Shown piece after piece: positions 1 through 7,938 of a stretch of DNA of 64,000 bases. The notes beneath the pieces were generated by a model that did no database searches, was not told the DNA's origin, and worked only from the letters and a program-made list of their open reading frames with translations. This DNA is from Enemella evansiae (lineage in GTDB: Bacteria; Pseudomonadota; Alphaproteobacteria; Rhodobacterales; Rhodobacteraceae): positions 51,427 through 115,426 of the forward strand of contig JAFKDC010000022.1 of assembly GCA_017255395.1 (NCBI GenBank), in the 5' to 3' direction. Position numbers and translations under genes: made by a program. The number at the start of each line of letters is the position of its first letter. Position 1 is the first letter of the stretch.

Positions 1-561
1 TCTGACGCGACGCTGGGCTGGGTCGCGGCGAAGGACAAGGCCCTGAACGAGCGCCTGCGCATCTTCGCCGTTACCACCGGGATGACCGCCAGCCCCTTCG
101 ATTGCTGGCTGGCGGAACGCGGTCTTGCCACCTTCGACCTGCGCTTTGCCCGCGCGCAGGAGACCGCGCAGCGGCTTGCGGACATGCTGGCCGAAACCCC
201 CGGCGTGACCCGCGTTCTCTACCCCACCCGCGCCGACCACCCCGAGGCCGCGCGCGCCCAGTCGCTGCTGCAAGGACGTGGCTGCAACATGGTCAGCTTC
301 GAGATCGCGGGCGGGCGCGCCGCCGCCAATGCGCTGACGGCCGCCGCGCAGGGCATCGCCTTTGCGCCGACACTGGGCGATGTGGGCACGACGCTCTCGC
401 ACCCGGCTTCGTCCTCGCACCGGGCCCTGATGCCCGAAGGCCGGGCCGCGCTGGGCATCTCGGAAGGCTTCTTCCGGGTCTCGGTCGGCCTTGAGGAACC
501 CGAGGCGCTTCTGGCGACCATCGCCGATGGCCTCGCCGCGGCGCGGGCCGTGGCAGGCTGA
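1..561 (+). CDS. Trans-sulfuration PLP enzyme (cystathionine gamma/beta-lyase type), 3' part
   Basis: The frame is open from base 1, so the gene begins outside the window and only the C-terminal ~186 residues are present. The small C-terminal domain of the Cys/Met-metabolism PLP family is recognisable: a 'TTGMTASPFDCWLAERGLATFDLR' type segment, here with the usual R-G-L-x-T-x-x-L/F-R pattern, then 'GDVGTTLSHPASSSH' (family 'SLG..ETL..HPA..SH') and the terminal 'FFRVSVGLEE' motif. The PLP lysine lies in the missing part. These enzymes cleave or form cystathionine and related sulfur amino acids in the cytoplasm; whether this one is a gamma-lyase, beta-lyase or sulfhydrylase cannot be decided from the fragment. 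The next gene starts 5 bases downstream, which suggests cotranscription. Confidence 0.85.
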   Translation, partial: SDATLGWVAAKDKALNERLRIFAVTTGMTASPFDCWLAERGLATFDLRFARAQETAQRLADMLAETPGVTRVLYPTRADHPEAARAQSLLQGRGCNMVSFEIAGGRAAANALTAAAQGIAFAPTLGDVGTTLSHPASSSHRALMPEGRAALGISEGFFRVSVGLEEPEALLATIADGLAAARAVAG

Positions 562-566
562 GCCCG

Positions 567-1604
567 ATGCAGGTTCCCGCCGACCATATGCTCGAGGCCA
601 TGCCGCTGCCGGCGCTGATCATCCGCCGGGACGAGCGTATCGGTGCCGCCAACGCCCCGGCCCGGGCGCTTCTGGGCCGCGAAATCGTCGAGCGTCACTT
701 CATCACCGCCCTTCGGCAGCCCGACCTGCTGGACGCCATCGAAGGCTGCCTGCGTGACGGCACCGCGCGGCGCACCGATTTCCTGAGCCTGAACGCGCGG
801 CAGGAAATGACCTACCGGGTGCTGGTGGTGCCGCTTCCGCTGGCCAGCGGCACCGGCGTGGTGGTCAGCTTCGAGGATGTCTCGCATCTCGAACAGACCG
901 TGCAGATGCGCCGCGACTTCGTCGCCAACGTCAGCCACGAGCTGCGCACGCCGCTGACCGCGCTGATCGGTTTCATCGAGACGATCAAGGGCCCGGCCCG
1001 CAACGACCCGGCCGGACAGGCGCGGTTTCTGGACATCATGGAGGGCGAGGCGCAGCGCATGGTGCGGCTGGTCGCCGACCTTCTGTCGCTGAGCCGGGTG
1101 GAGGCCGAAGAGCGCGTGCGCCCCTCTGACCCGGTCGACCTTGGCGATCTGGTGCGCGCGACGCTGCACGGCCTGACGACGATTGCCTCTGACGCCGGGG
1201 TCACGCTGGTGCAGGAGCTGCCCGACGAGCCGGTGCGCGTGCCCGGCGATCCGGACCAGTTGCGGCAGGTGCTGACGAACCTCGTGGAGAACGGCATCAA
1301 ATACGCGGGCGGCGATGCCTCTGTCATCGTGTGGCTGAGCGCCCCGGATTACGAGCCGCGCCTGCGTGGACGCGGGGTCCGGCTGGTGGTGGCGGACACC
1401 GGACAGGGCATCGACGCGATCCACCTGCCCCGCCTGACGGAGCGCTTTTACCGCGTGGACAGCCACCGCTCTCGCCAGCAGGGCGGCACGGGCCTTGGGC
1501 TGGCCATCGTGAAACATATCGTCAACCGCCATCGCGGGCGCCTGCGGGTGGACAGCACGCGGGGCGAAGGCACGACGGTCACCATCCTGCTGCCGCTGGA
1601 GTGA
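567..1604 (+). CDS. phoR: PhoR-like sensor histidine kinase, soluble
   Basis: 345 residues. Residues ~8-108 look like a PAS sensor domain. The dimerisation/phosphoacceptor H-box follows (F-V-A-N-V-S-H-E-L-R-T-P-L, His124), then the ATPase domain with N-box (N-L-V-E-N-G-I-K-Y-A), G1 (D-T-G-Q-G-I), F region and G2 (G-G-T-G-L-G-L-A-I-V-K-H). The overall pattern is that of PhoR, the kinase for phosphate starvation. No transmembrane segment is visible, unlike E. coli PhoR; soluble PhoR forms are common in alphaproteobacteria. No pst, phoU or phoB gene follows: the next 158 bases are non-coding and the following gene is on the other strand, so the usual phoR-pst-phoB arrangement is absent here and the phosphate assignment rests on sequence pattern alone. 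Confidence 0.82.
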   Translation: MQVPADHMLEAMPLPALIIRRDERIGAANAPARALLGREIVERHFITALRQPDLLDAIEGCLRDGTARRTDFLSLNARQEMTYRVLVVPLPLASGTGVVVSFEDVSHLEQTVQMRRDFVANVSHELRTPLTALIGFIETIKGPARNDPAGQARFLDIMEGEAQRMVRLVADLLSLSRVEAEERVRPSDPVDLGDLVRATLHGLTTIASDAGVTLVQELPDEPVRVPGDPDQLRQVLTNLVENGIKYAGGDASVIVWLSAPDYEPRLRGRGVRLVVADTGQGIDAIHLPRLTERFYRVDSHRSRQQGGTGLGLAIVKHIVNRHRGRLRVDSTRGEGTTVTILLPLE

Positions 1605-1762
1605 CCCCCGCGCCGGAACCGGCAAACCCGCGCGTCCACGCCTTTCCTGCCAGACGCTGACCGGCTCCGGTCCGAAATCGGCAAACTTCGCGAAAAGGCT
1701 CTGCCTTATGTCTGGACGCGCGGCCCCTGTCGAGGCGCCGCGTATCCGTCAGTTTACGCCTT

Positions 1763-2503
1763 TCAGATCGCCGCGACCCCAAGCTTCGCGCCGGTTTGCG
1801 GGGTTCGCGCCCCTGCACGGAAGCTCTGGGGGGATGCTCGGATGATCATCTCTGCGATGGCGAGGTTGATCGGGAAACAGACCATATGCGCCAGCGTGAG
1901 GCCAAGCATGGAGTCCATACCCATCGCGGCAAATAGCGTGACCAGAAGATAGACCGTCAGAATTGCCATCAGGATCGCGTAGCTTCTCAGCATCCACTGG
2001 CCGTGCTTTTCATACTGACCCTGCCGGATGCGGAAGAAGGCGATCAGGATGAAGGCAATGCCCAGGCATCCGCCAACGATATTGGCAACGATGGCCTTGG
2101 GGCCGCCCTCCATGGGCAAAGCGGCAGAAACATAGGCCCCCAGCCCCAATCCAAGTATCGCCGTAAACGTGTAAAGATATCCCGACGCGCGGTGCAGCAG
2201 CGGCATGTTGTCCCGAATATAGGGCACAAACTGAACCATCCCGACCAACAGGGCGATAGAGGCGCCTGCAATATGCCCGACGAGGGTAAATTCATGCTGA
2301 TGGTAAAGCGGCTTCTGATGGGCCGCGAACTCGGTCCAGAAGCTGCCCATTTGCCCGGACAGGCTGTTGAAGAACGCGTCTGTTTCGGCCAGTGCGTCCA
2401 CCGCATCGGCCCCCTGAAACAAATAGCGCAGGGAATAGACCGCAATCAGCGCCGCCAAGGCCCCAGTGAGCCAAAGCAGAAGTCGTTTTACAATTTTTAC
2501 CAT
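1763..2503 (-). CDS. DUF2306 family membrane protein
   Basis: About 246 residues with several hydrophobic segments: an N-terminal anchor (V-K-I-V-K-R-L-L-L-W-L-T-G), then at least five more helices. The H-E-F-T-L-V-G-H-I-A-G and 'LLHRASGYLYTF' histidine-containing segments fit the DUF2306 (predicted inner-membrane, heme/b-type-like) family. A longer reading could start at 2518, but the second ATG at 2503 has GGAGAG 8 bases upstream, and the first ATG has no ribosome site, so the shorter form is preferred. It lies 75 bases downstream of the NAD(P)H oxidoreductase gene on the same strand and probably shares its promoter and TetR control. Base composition is clearly lower in GC than the flanking genes. 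Biochemical function is not known. Confidence 0.75.
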   Translation of the reverse strand: MVKIVKRLLLWLTGALAALIAVYSLRYLFQGADAVDALAETDAFFNSLSGQMGSFWTEFAAHQKPLYHQHEFTLVGHIAGASIALLVGMVQFVPYIRDNMPLLHRASGYLYTFTAILGLGLGAYVSAALPMEGGPKAIVANIVGGCLGIAFILIAFFRIRQGQYEKHGQWMLRSYAILMAILTVYLLVTLFAAMGMDSMLGLTLAHMVCFPINLAIAEMIIRASPQSFRAGARTPQTGAKLGVAAI

Positions 2504-2578
2504 GAGGCGTCTCTCCATTGTGCAGGGCGCGGGGGCCCGGAGGACACCGGCGCGCGGACCTGAAACATTTCCAAAGGG

Positions 2579-3166
2579 TTAGCGGGCGGCACGCCCCAAC
2601 GCGGCCACCGCGTCCGACCATCTCTCGACGACTTTCGGCGCCGGATGGCTGGCTTCTGAAAAATGCGTGACGCGCAAAGGCTTTATCCCGACGTAGCCGA
2701 AGACCTGCGCGCGCAGCTGGCGCACCATCGCCCGCCCATAGGCAAGCCGGAAGAACCAGTCCGGGGTATCGGATGTCATGATCAGCCGCGCCGTCCGACC
2801 GGCCAGAAGCGGCTTGGGCAGCCCCAGCCGTTTCTGGCGCGGATCGAAGGCAAAGCCCGGCAGAAGAACGCGGTCGAACAGGCCTTTCATCTTGGCCGGA
2901 ACACCGCCCCACCACATCGGGGTCAACAGGACGACATGTTCGCTCCACTCCAGGTCGGCGGCGACCGCCTTCAGATCATCCTCCAGCGGTTTCAGGGTTT
3001 TATAGCTGCCCTCGCCGAAGTCGGGATCGAACGTGAGATCGTGCAGATGGGTCAGCCGCAGGTCGTGACCTGCCTTGATCGCGGCCTGCGCGTAGACCTC
3101 GGACAGTCGCTTGGACAGCGAGGTTCCGCCCGGGTGCCCGTTCAGGACGTATATTCGTTTCTTCAT
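2579..3166 (-). CDS. NAD(P)H-dependent oxidoreductase, flavodoxin fold (MdaB/KefF-like)
   Basis: 195 residues. The N-terminus (K-K-R-I-Y-V-L-N-G-H-P, then T-S-L-S-K-R-L) is the FMN/FAD phosphate-binding loop of the NAD(P)H:quinone oxidoreductase family. The 'LLTPMWWGGVPAKMKGLFDRVL' segment (residues ~79-101; P-x-W-W-G-x-x-P-A) is the family signature around the flavin ring. These cytoplasmic enzymes reduce quinones or similar electrophiles by two electrons. It is the first gene of a two-gene unit with the DUF2306 protein and is divergent from a TetR regulator; a pair of palindromic operators lies in between. That arrangement is typical of an inducible response to electrophiles or quinones, which is inference. 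Lower GC than neighbours. Confidence 0.85.
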   Translation of the reverse strand: MKKRIYVLNGHPGGTSLSKRLSEVYAQAAIKAGHDLRLTHLHDLTFDPDFGEGSYKTLKPLEDDLKAVAADLEWSEHVVLLTPMWWGGVPAKMKGLFDRVLLPGFAFDPRQKRLGLPKPLLAGRTARLIMTSDTPDWFFRLAYGRAMVRQLRAQVFGYVGIKPLRVTHFSEASHPAPKVVERWSDAVAALGRAAR

Positions 3167-3184
3167 CGATGATGATCCAATAAA

Positions 3185-3227
3185 TGACCGTGGTCACTTT
3201 TCATACGGGCAATGTTGACCACGGTCA
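3185..3227. promoter_or_regulatory. Paired palindromic operator for the divergent TetR regulator
   Basis: Two 12-base boxes, TGACCGTGGTCA at 3185-3196 and TGACCACGGTCA at 3216-3227, are exact reverse complements of each other, and each is itself a near-perfect palindrome. Centre-to-centre distance is 31 bases, about three helical turns. They sit between the divergent oxidoreductase (start 3166) and TetR (start 3251) genes, where they would cover both promoters. Such double palindromes are the usual TetR-family operators. Binding is inferred. Confidence 0.8.
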
Positions 3228-3250
3228 ATATTTGCATTAGTGAAAATTCC

Positions 3251-3826
3251 ATGACGCGCGCCAGGCAAGCCAGAAGCATTCGAACCAGAGAGACGCTTTT
3301 AAGTTTGGCGCAGGAAAAGACCTCTGCCGTCGGCTATGGCGCGCTGCGCGTCGAAGACATCGTCTCGGCGGCGGGAATGGCCAAGGGCACTTTCTTTTCT
3401 CATTTCAAGGACAAGGATGCCCTGATGGACATCCTGATCGCCGAGCGCCTGAACGCGCTGCTTGACGGGATGGAAACGGCCCCGAAATTCCAGAGTGTCG
3501 CGGACGTGGTTGCGGGCTTGATGCCCTATTTGAGGTTCATATCCAGCGAGCGGTATGTTTTCGACCTTTACCTGCGCCTGTCCGGGGCGCTGAAGGTCGA
3601 GGAAATCGGCGAAATCGCGGAGTCTCTGGTCAGGCTGGACCGTATTCTGATCGAGAAGCTGGACAGAGACCGGTTCAGGCAGGATGTTTCGCCCGAATTG
3701 TTGTCAGAGGGCATTCAGGCCTTCTGCATCAGCTCGATCGCCCTCGGCTTTTGTGCGCTTCACAGCGATCAGGATGTGGAAAACAGGCTTCAAACGCAGC
3801 TGAACGCCTGGCTCTGCCCGGGCTGA
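3251..3826 (+). CDS. TetR/AcrR family transcriptional regulator
   Basis: 191 residues from the ATG at 3251. The N-terminal TetR helix-turn-helix is clear: 'RTRETLLSLA', then 'LRVEDIVSAAGMAKGTFFSHFKDKDAL' around residues 32-58 (the G-x-x-K-G-T-x-x-x-H-F/Y-x-x-K signature). The C-terminal part is a helical ligand-binding region without a recognisable ligand class. An in-frame ATG at 3212 would add 13 residues but would place the second operator palindrome inside the coding sequence, so 3251 is preferred. No strong ribosome site is visible before 3251. It is divergent from the oxidoreductase/DUF2306 pair and most likely represses both itself and them until an inducer binds. Lower GC than the surrounding genome. 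Confidence 0.88.
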   Translation: MTRARQARSIRTRETLLSLAQEKTSAVGYGALRVEDIVSAAGMAKGTFFSHFKDKDALMDILIAERLNALLDGMETAPKFQSVADVVAGLMPYLRFISSERYVFDLYLRLSGALKVEEIGEIAESLVRLDRILIEKLDRDRFRQDVSPELLSEGIQAFCISSIALGFCALHSDQDVENRLQTQLNAWLCPG

Positions 3827-3957
3827 GATCGGATCTGCGCGGGACATGGCGCGTCAGTGCCTGATTGGATAGCACGAAGCCTGCCCCCTGATCGCGGAGA
3901 GGCCCGCACTGCCATCGACGCCCCCGTTCGGCCACCGCCTGTCGCCGGATCGTGCCT

Positions 3958-5436
3958 TCAGGCGTAGAACGCGGGCGGCACGTGGCGGTAGGGTAACAAG
4001 GACATATCCGCCGGCGCCACGCCGGGACAGTCGATGTCGTGGATCGGACCGCAGAGCGGCTCGAACCCCGCGCGGAAGTGGTTCTTCGCCTTGATGCCGA
4101 AGACCGCGATGCGGCTCAGGTCGATCCCGTGCAGGTCGCACCAGGCCGGGTCGTTGGCGCTTTGGCAGGTCTCGCTGACGACCACCTGCATCTGGCCCGC
4201 GCGCAGCACGGCGGTGCGTCCCATGTCGATCTCGCGCCCATATTCGAAAGGCCCCCGGTTGCGGAAACGGCCATCGGTCAGGCGCTCGACCATCCCGTGG
4301 AACGGGACCGGCACCCCGAACTCGGGGGCGATGCGCCCGCCGAGGGTGCAGTCGATCGCCGCCCCCTCGCCCAGCCCATGCGCCCGCGCCACGAGGTCGG
4401 GATCGTAGAAGAAGCAGAACAGCATCGGCAGATCCGGGCCGCTCTCCATCATCGCCCGGAAAAGCGCCGTGGTGTCCCCGATCCCGCCCGACAGCGGGTT
4501 GTCGGCGGTATCCACCAGGGTCACCGGCCAGCGGGCGCCCTGATCCAGCTGCCGGGAGGCAAGGGCCAGCCCCTCGCGGGGTCCGGGCAGCGAAACGCGG
4601 AAGGCCTCGCGGCGCGCCTGATAGGCGGCGGCCAGACGATCCAGCAGCGGGTCCGGCGCAAGGTCCCGGTCATGGGTCACCGCCACGGCGGCCCGGGTGT
4701 TGGGGGTATCGGCATAGGTGAAGCCACCGAAAAACGTCACGTCCGCGACCCCTTCGGTCCCGCTTGCCTCTTGCCCGAGGGCCACCAGATCGGCCATCGG
4801 TCCGGCCTCGGTGCGCATCCCGTGCGACAGCGGGGCGAAGTCCAGCTGGCGCAGCGCGACAACAGGCCGCCTGCCCTGCTCGAAGGCGCGCTCCATCATC
4901 GTCAGCGCGCGGTGCGCGGCGGCATCCATGTCGACATGGGGATAGGTGTGGTAGCCGGACAGGATGTCGACCGCCCCGGTCAGCGAGGGATCAAGGCAGG
5001 CGTGCATATCCAGGCTGACCGCCAGCAGAGGCTCTGGCCCGATCGCCGCGCGCAGCGCGCGGATCAGGCTGTAGTCCGGCGACAGGTCGTCCTCGGCCAC
5101 CATGGCCCCGTGCAGCGACAGGTAGACGCCGTCCCAATGCTGGCCCGCAAGATCCGCAAGGATCTCGTCGCGGATCGCCGTCAGCGCTTCGGTGGTGACC
5201 GGGCCAAGCGGCGGCGCCGAGGTGCAGCGCGAGGCCGTGACCTGCCAGTGCGGATGCGCGTCGAGGAAGCGCACCAGCCCGCCCAGTTCTGTCGCCGTGC
5301 CCCGGGCACCGGTCAGGGCCTCTTCACCCCGCCTCCACTCACGGCGCCGGAAATCCTCCAGCCGGGTCGGGATCGGGTTGAAGGAATTGGCCTCGTGCCA
5401 GAGACGGGCAACGGCGATGCGGCGGGGCTGGGCCAT
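3958..5436 (-). CDS. M81 family metallopeptidase (MlrC-like), copy A
   Basis: 492 residues, full length for the family. M81 proteins are zinc hydrolases typified by MlrC, which cleaves the linearised microcystin peptide. The N-terminal 'LWHEANSFNP' (H-E-x-N-x-F, Glu15) and the metal site D143-x-H145 followed 22 residues later by H167 ('GYHTYPHVD') match the expected pattern. 'FFGGFTYADTPN' and 'TADNPLSGGIGDTT' are further conserved blocks, and the C-terminal MlrC domain is complete ('VVSETCQ', 'GIKAKNHFRAGF'). No signal peptide, so cytoplasmic. It starts 19 bases after the RpiR regulator stop and is probably cotranscribed with it. A second M81 gene lies in the divergent operon. The real substrate is unknown; similarity to MlrC does not mean microcystin. 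Confidence 0.9.
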   Translation of the reverse strand: MAQPRRIAVARLWHEANSFNPIPTRLEDFRRREWRRGEEALTGARGTATELGGLVRFLDAHPHWQVTASRCTSAPPLGPVTTEALTAIRDEILADLAGQHWDGVYLSLHGAMVAEDDLSPDYSLIRALRAAIGPEPLLAVSLDMHACLDPSLTGAVDILSGYHTYPHVDMDAAAHRALTMMERAFEQGRRPVVALRQLDFAPLSHGMRTEAGPMADLVALGQEASGTEGVADVTFFGGFTYADTPNTRAAVAVTHDRDLAPDPLLDRLAAAYQARREAFRVSLPGPREGLALASRQLDQGARWPVTLVDTADNPLSGGIGDTTALFRAMMESGPDLPMLFCFFYDPDLVARAHGLGEGAAIDCTLGGRIAPEFGVPVPFHGMVERLTDGRFRNRGPFEYGREIDMGRTAVLRAGQMQVVVSETCQSANDPAWCDLHGIDLSRIAVFGIKAKNHFRAGFEPLCGPIHDIDCPGVAPADMSLLPYRHVPPAFYA

Positions 5437-5455
5437 GGGCGGTCCTTGGGTTGGG

Positions 5456-6370
5456 TCAGATCCGGCGGCGCGGGATCGTGTTGGCGTAGATGTCGAGCGT
5501 CGCGAGATGCTGGTCGGCGGCCTGAAGCGCCTTCAGAGAGCCTTCGCGATCCCGCGCGGCGAGCAGCCCGCACAGGACCTCTGACACCGCCAGCGCCGGG
5601 GTCAGCGTATGGAAGAAGGTGCGGCTTTCGGTCGAGCACAGGATGACCTGGTTCGAGATCGGGATCAGGGGCGAAACCTCGCTGTCGGTGATCGCCAGCA
5701 CCGACAGGCCCTTCTCGCGCGCCAGCGCCGACAGGTCCAGCGACTGAACCGCATAGGGGCTGATCGAGATCACCAGGAGCACGTCCTCGGGCCCGGCGCG
5801 CAGCAACCCGTCGGCCCCGGTGCCCGCGGGCCCGTCCAGATGCACCGTGCGGTCGCCCAGTAGGGTCATGACATAATGGAAATGCCAGGCCACCGAATGG
5901 CAGGAGCGCAGGCCCAGAACATAGACCCGCCTTGCCCCTCCCAGGAGGTCCGCCGCCGCGTCGAGCCGGGCCAGCGATTCGGGTTCGCTCAGCCGGGCGA
6001 TCTGCGCCGAAAGGCTTTGCAGCATGTCGTGCGCCAGCCCGCTGCCCGCCGGCCCGTGCTCTCCCTCGCGTTCGCGCGCACGGGCGGCAAAGCCATCGGC
6101 CCGCAGCCGCAGCGCCTCGGAGAAATGGGTGCGGATATCGTCGTAGCCGGCCAGGTCGAGGAACTTCGCCAGCCGGGTCATGGTCGCCGGTTGTACGCCG
6201 GCCTTGCGCGCCAGTTCCCGCATCGAGACCAGCGCCACTTCCTGCGTGTTCTCAAGGATGTAGCGGGCGGCCTGTTGCAATTGCGGCGACATCTCGTCGA
6301 AGCGGGCGACGATCCGGTCCCGCAGGGCATCCTTTTGCAACATTCGTTTCAGACCCCATCCTGATCCCAT
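5456..6370 (-). CDS. MurR/RpiR family transcriptional regulator (HTH + SIS)
   Basis: About 304 residues from the ATG at 6370. Residues ~10-85 form the RpiR helix-turn-helix domain ('LVSMRELARKAGVQPATMTRLAKFLDLAGYDDI' region). Residues ~130-265 form an SIS (sugar isomerase) domain that senses ligand ('VYVLGLRSCHSVAWHFHYVM', 'DVLLVISISPYAVQSLDL', 'VLAITDS'). RpiR proteins usually sense phosphosugars, but family members next to amino-acid or peptide catabolic genes occur. Alternative starts are TTG at 6403 and ATG at 6343; neither has a decisive ribosome site. It heads a unit with M81 copy A and is divergent from the aminotransferase/M81/ABC transporter operon, so it is the obvious regulator of both arms. 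Confidence 0.9.
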   Translation of the reverse strand: MGSGWGLKRMLQKDALRDRIVARFDEMSPQLQQAARYILENTQEVALVSMRELARKAGVQPATMTRLAKFLDLAGYDDIRTHFSEALRLRADGFAARAREREGEHGPAGSGLAHDMLQSLSAQIARLSEPESLARLDAAADLLGGARRVYVLGLRSCHSVAWHFHYVMTLLGDRTVHLDGPAGTGADGLLRAGPEDVLLVISISPYAVQSLDLSALAREKGLSVLAITDSEVSPLIPISNQVILCSTESRTFFHTLTPALAVSEVLCGLLAARDREGSLKALQAADQHLATLDIYANTIPRRRI

Positions 6371-6596
6371 CGTCTTTCTGCGCCTGACGGCCAGAAAAGA
6401 CAATGTTCTGCTTTGGTTTGACGCGGATCGGCGCCAGACCAGAAAGATCTGAACGTTTCATGGGCAAAACTCAAGTATCATCCGTTGCGTTTTGTAATTT
6501 TTTGAAACATTTGTTGCACTGAGCGGCGAGTCCTGCGACCAAGTGTCAGCCGCGGCCTGTTCCGCGATTCCCCTCCGGCCCCGGCCGGAACGCAGT
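6371..6596. promoter_or_regulatory. Divergent promoter region of the RpiR/M81/ABC cluster
   Basis: This 226-base gap separates two divergent operons and must carry both promoters. It is noticeably AT-rich at 6485-6515. There, TGTAATTTTTTGAAACA at 6493-6509 is an imperfect inverted repeat (TGT...ACA ends around an A/T-rich core), a plausible RpiR operator of the TGTAA/GAAA type. No convincing -35/-10 pair was assigned. The operator call is tentative. Confidence 0.4.
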
Positions 6597-7934
6597 ATGG
6601 ACGAGACCATGACCAGACTCCTTCACCGCAAGATCGGCGCCCCCCTGCCCCATGCCGTTTCGGGCCAGGGTGTGACGATCACCGATTCCGCCGGGCGCAG
6701 CTATATCGACGGATCGGGCGGTGCGGCGGTCAGCTGCCTTGGCCATGACCACCCCGAGGTGCTGGCGGCGATGAAGGCCCAGATGGAGCGGCTGTCCTAC
6801 GCCCATACCTCTTTCTTCACCACCGATGCGGCAGAGGAACTGGCCGAGCGCCTGACCGCCCTGGCGCCCGACCCTCTGAACTGGCTGTACCTTGTGTCGG
6901 GCGGGTCCGAGGCGGTGGAGGCTGCGCTGAAGATGGCGCGCCAGTATTACGTCGAGATCGGCCAGCCGCAGCGCCGTCACATCATCGCCCGGCGGCAAAG
7001 CTATCACGGCAACACCATCGGCGCGCTTGCGGCGGGCGGCAATGCCATGCGCCGGGTGCAGTTCCAGCCGATCCTGCCCGAGACGCATCATGTGTCGCCC
7101 TGCTACCCCTACCGCGACAAGGGCCCGGACGAGACGCCCGAGGCCTATGCCGCGCGGCTGGTCCAGGAGCTGGAACAGAAGATCGAGGAACTGGGCGGCG
7201 ATCAGGTCATGGCCTTCGTTGCCGAGCCGGTGGTCGGCGCCACCATGGGCGCGGTGGCCGCCGTTGCCGATTACTTCCAGCGCATCCGCGCGCTCTGCGA
7301 CCGCCACGGCATCCTGCTGATCCTCGACGAGGTCATGTGCGGCATGGGCCGCACCGGCAGCCTGTTCGCCTTCGAGCAGGAAGGCGTGGTGCCCGATATC
7401 GTGACCATCGCGAAGGGCATGGGCGGCGGCTACCAGCCTGTCGGCGGCGTGCTGCTGTCGCAACGGATTTACGAGGCCTTCCGCGACGGCTCTGGCCTGT
7501 TCCAGCACGGTCACACCTATATCGGCCATCCGATCGCCACCGCCGCCGCCAACAAGGTGGTCGAGATCCTCACCCGCCCGGGCCTGATGGATCAGGTCAC
7601 CCACCTTGGCACGCGGTTGCAGGCGGGGCTTGATGCCGCGCTGGGACAATCCCCCCACGTCGGCGACATTCGCGGGCGCGGCCTGTTCCGGGGCATCGAG
7701 ATCGTGTCCGACAAGGACGACAAGATCCCCTTCGACCCGGCCCGCAAGACCCATGCCAGGATCAAGGCAGAGGCCATGGCCGAGGGCCTGCTGTGCTACC
7801 CCATGGGCGGCACCATCGACGGGGTGCATGGCGATCACGTGCTGCTGGCCCCGCCCTACATCTGCACCGAGGACGAGATCGACCAGATCGTCGAGCGCCT
7901 CGCGCGGGCCATCCGCCGCGTGACCGAAGGCTGA
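6597..7934 (+). CDS. Class III PLP-dependent aminotransferase
   Basis: 445 residues. Fold-type I class III features: 'SGGSEAVEAALKMAR' (residues ~101-115), 'YHGNTIGAL', 'LLILDEVMCGMGRTG' (Asp244 bonds the PLP nitrogen) and 'IVTIAKGMGGGYQPVGG' with Lys273 as the PLP Schiff-base lysine. The family transfers omega-amino groups (beta-alanine, GABA, taurine, diamines, acetylornithine), so the substrate is probably a compound with a primary amine away from a carboxylate. The ATG at 6597 has GGAACG upstream; a GTG at 6543 and an ATG at 6609 are alternatives. It leads an eight-gene operon (M81 peptidase B, Dpp-type ABC importer, nitrilase, CMD protein); the next gene is 4 bases away. The exact reaction is not predictable. 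Confidence 0.92.
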   Translation: MDETMTRLLHRKIGAPLPHAVSGQGVTITDSAGRSYIDGSGGAAVSCLGHDHPEVLAAMKAQMERLSYAHTSFFTTDAAEELAERLTALAPDPLNWLYLVSGGSEAVEAALKMARQYYVEIGQPQRRHIIARRQSYHGNTIGALAAGGNAMRRVQFQPILPETHHVSPCYPYRDKGPDETPEAYAARLVQELEQKIEELGGDQVMAFVAEPVVGATMGAVAAVADYFQRIRALCDRHGILLILDEVMCGMGRTGSLFAFEQEGVVPDIVTIAKGMGGGYQPVGGVLLSQRIYEAFRDGSGLFQHGHTYIGHPIATAAANKVVEILTRPGLMDQVTHLGTRLQAGLDAALGQSPHVGDIRGRGLFRGIEIVSDKDDKIPFDPARKTHARIKAEAMAEGLLCYPMGGTIDGVHGDHVLLAPPYICTEDEIDQIVERLARAIRRVTEG

Positions 7935-7938
7935 CCCG

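Noticed and set aside
219..1625. Long minus-strand frame opposite the PhoR-like kinase
   Set aside because: It is an antisense shadow of high-GC coding DNA: Arg/His/Gln-rich product without domain pattern, while the plus strand encodes a complete kinase.
4039..5646. 535-codon plus-strand frame opposite M81 copy A
   Set aside because: Low-complexity product typical of antisense reading; the minus strand encodes a conserved M81 enzyme.
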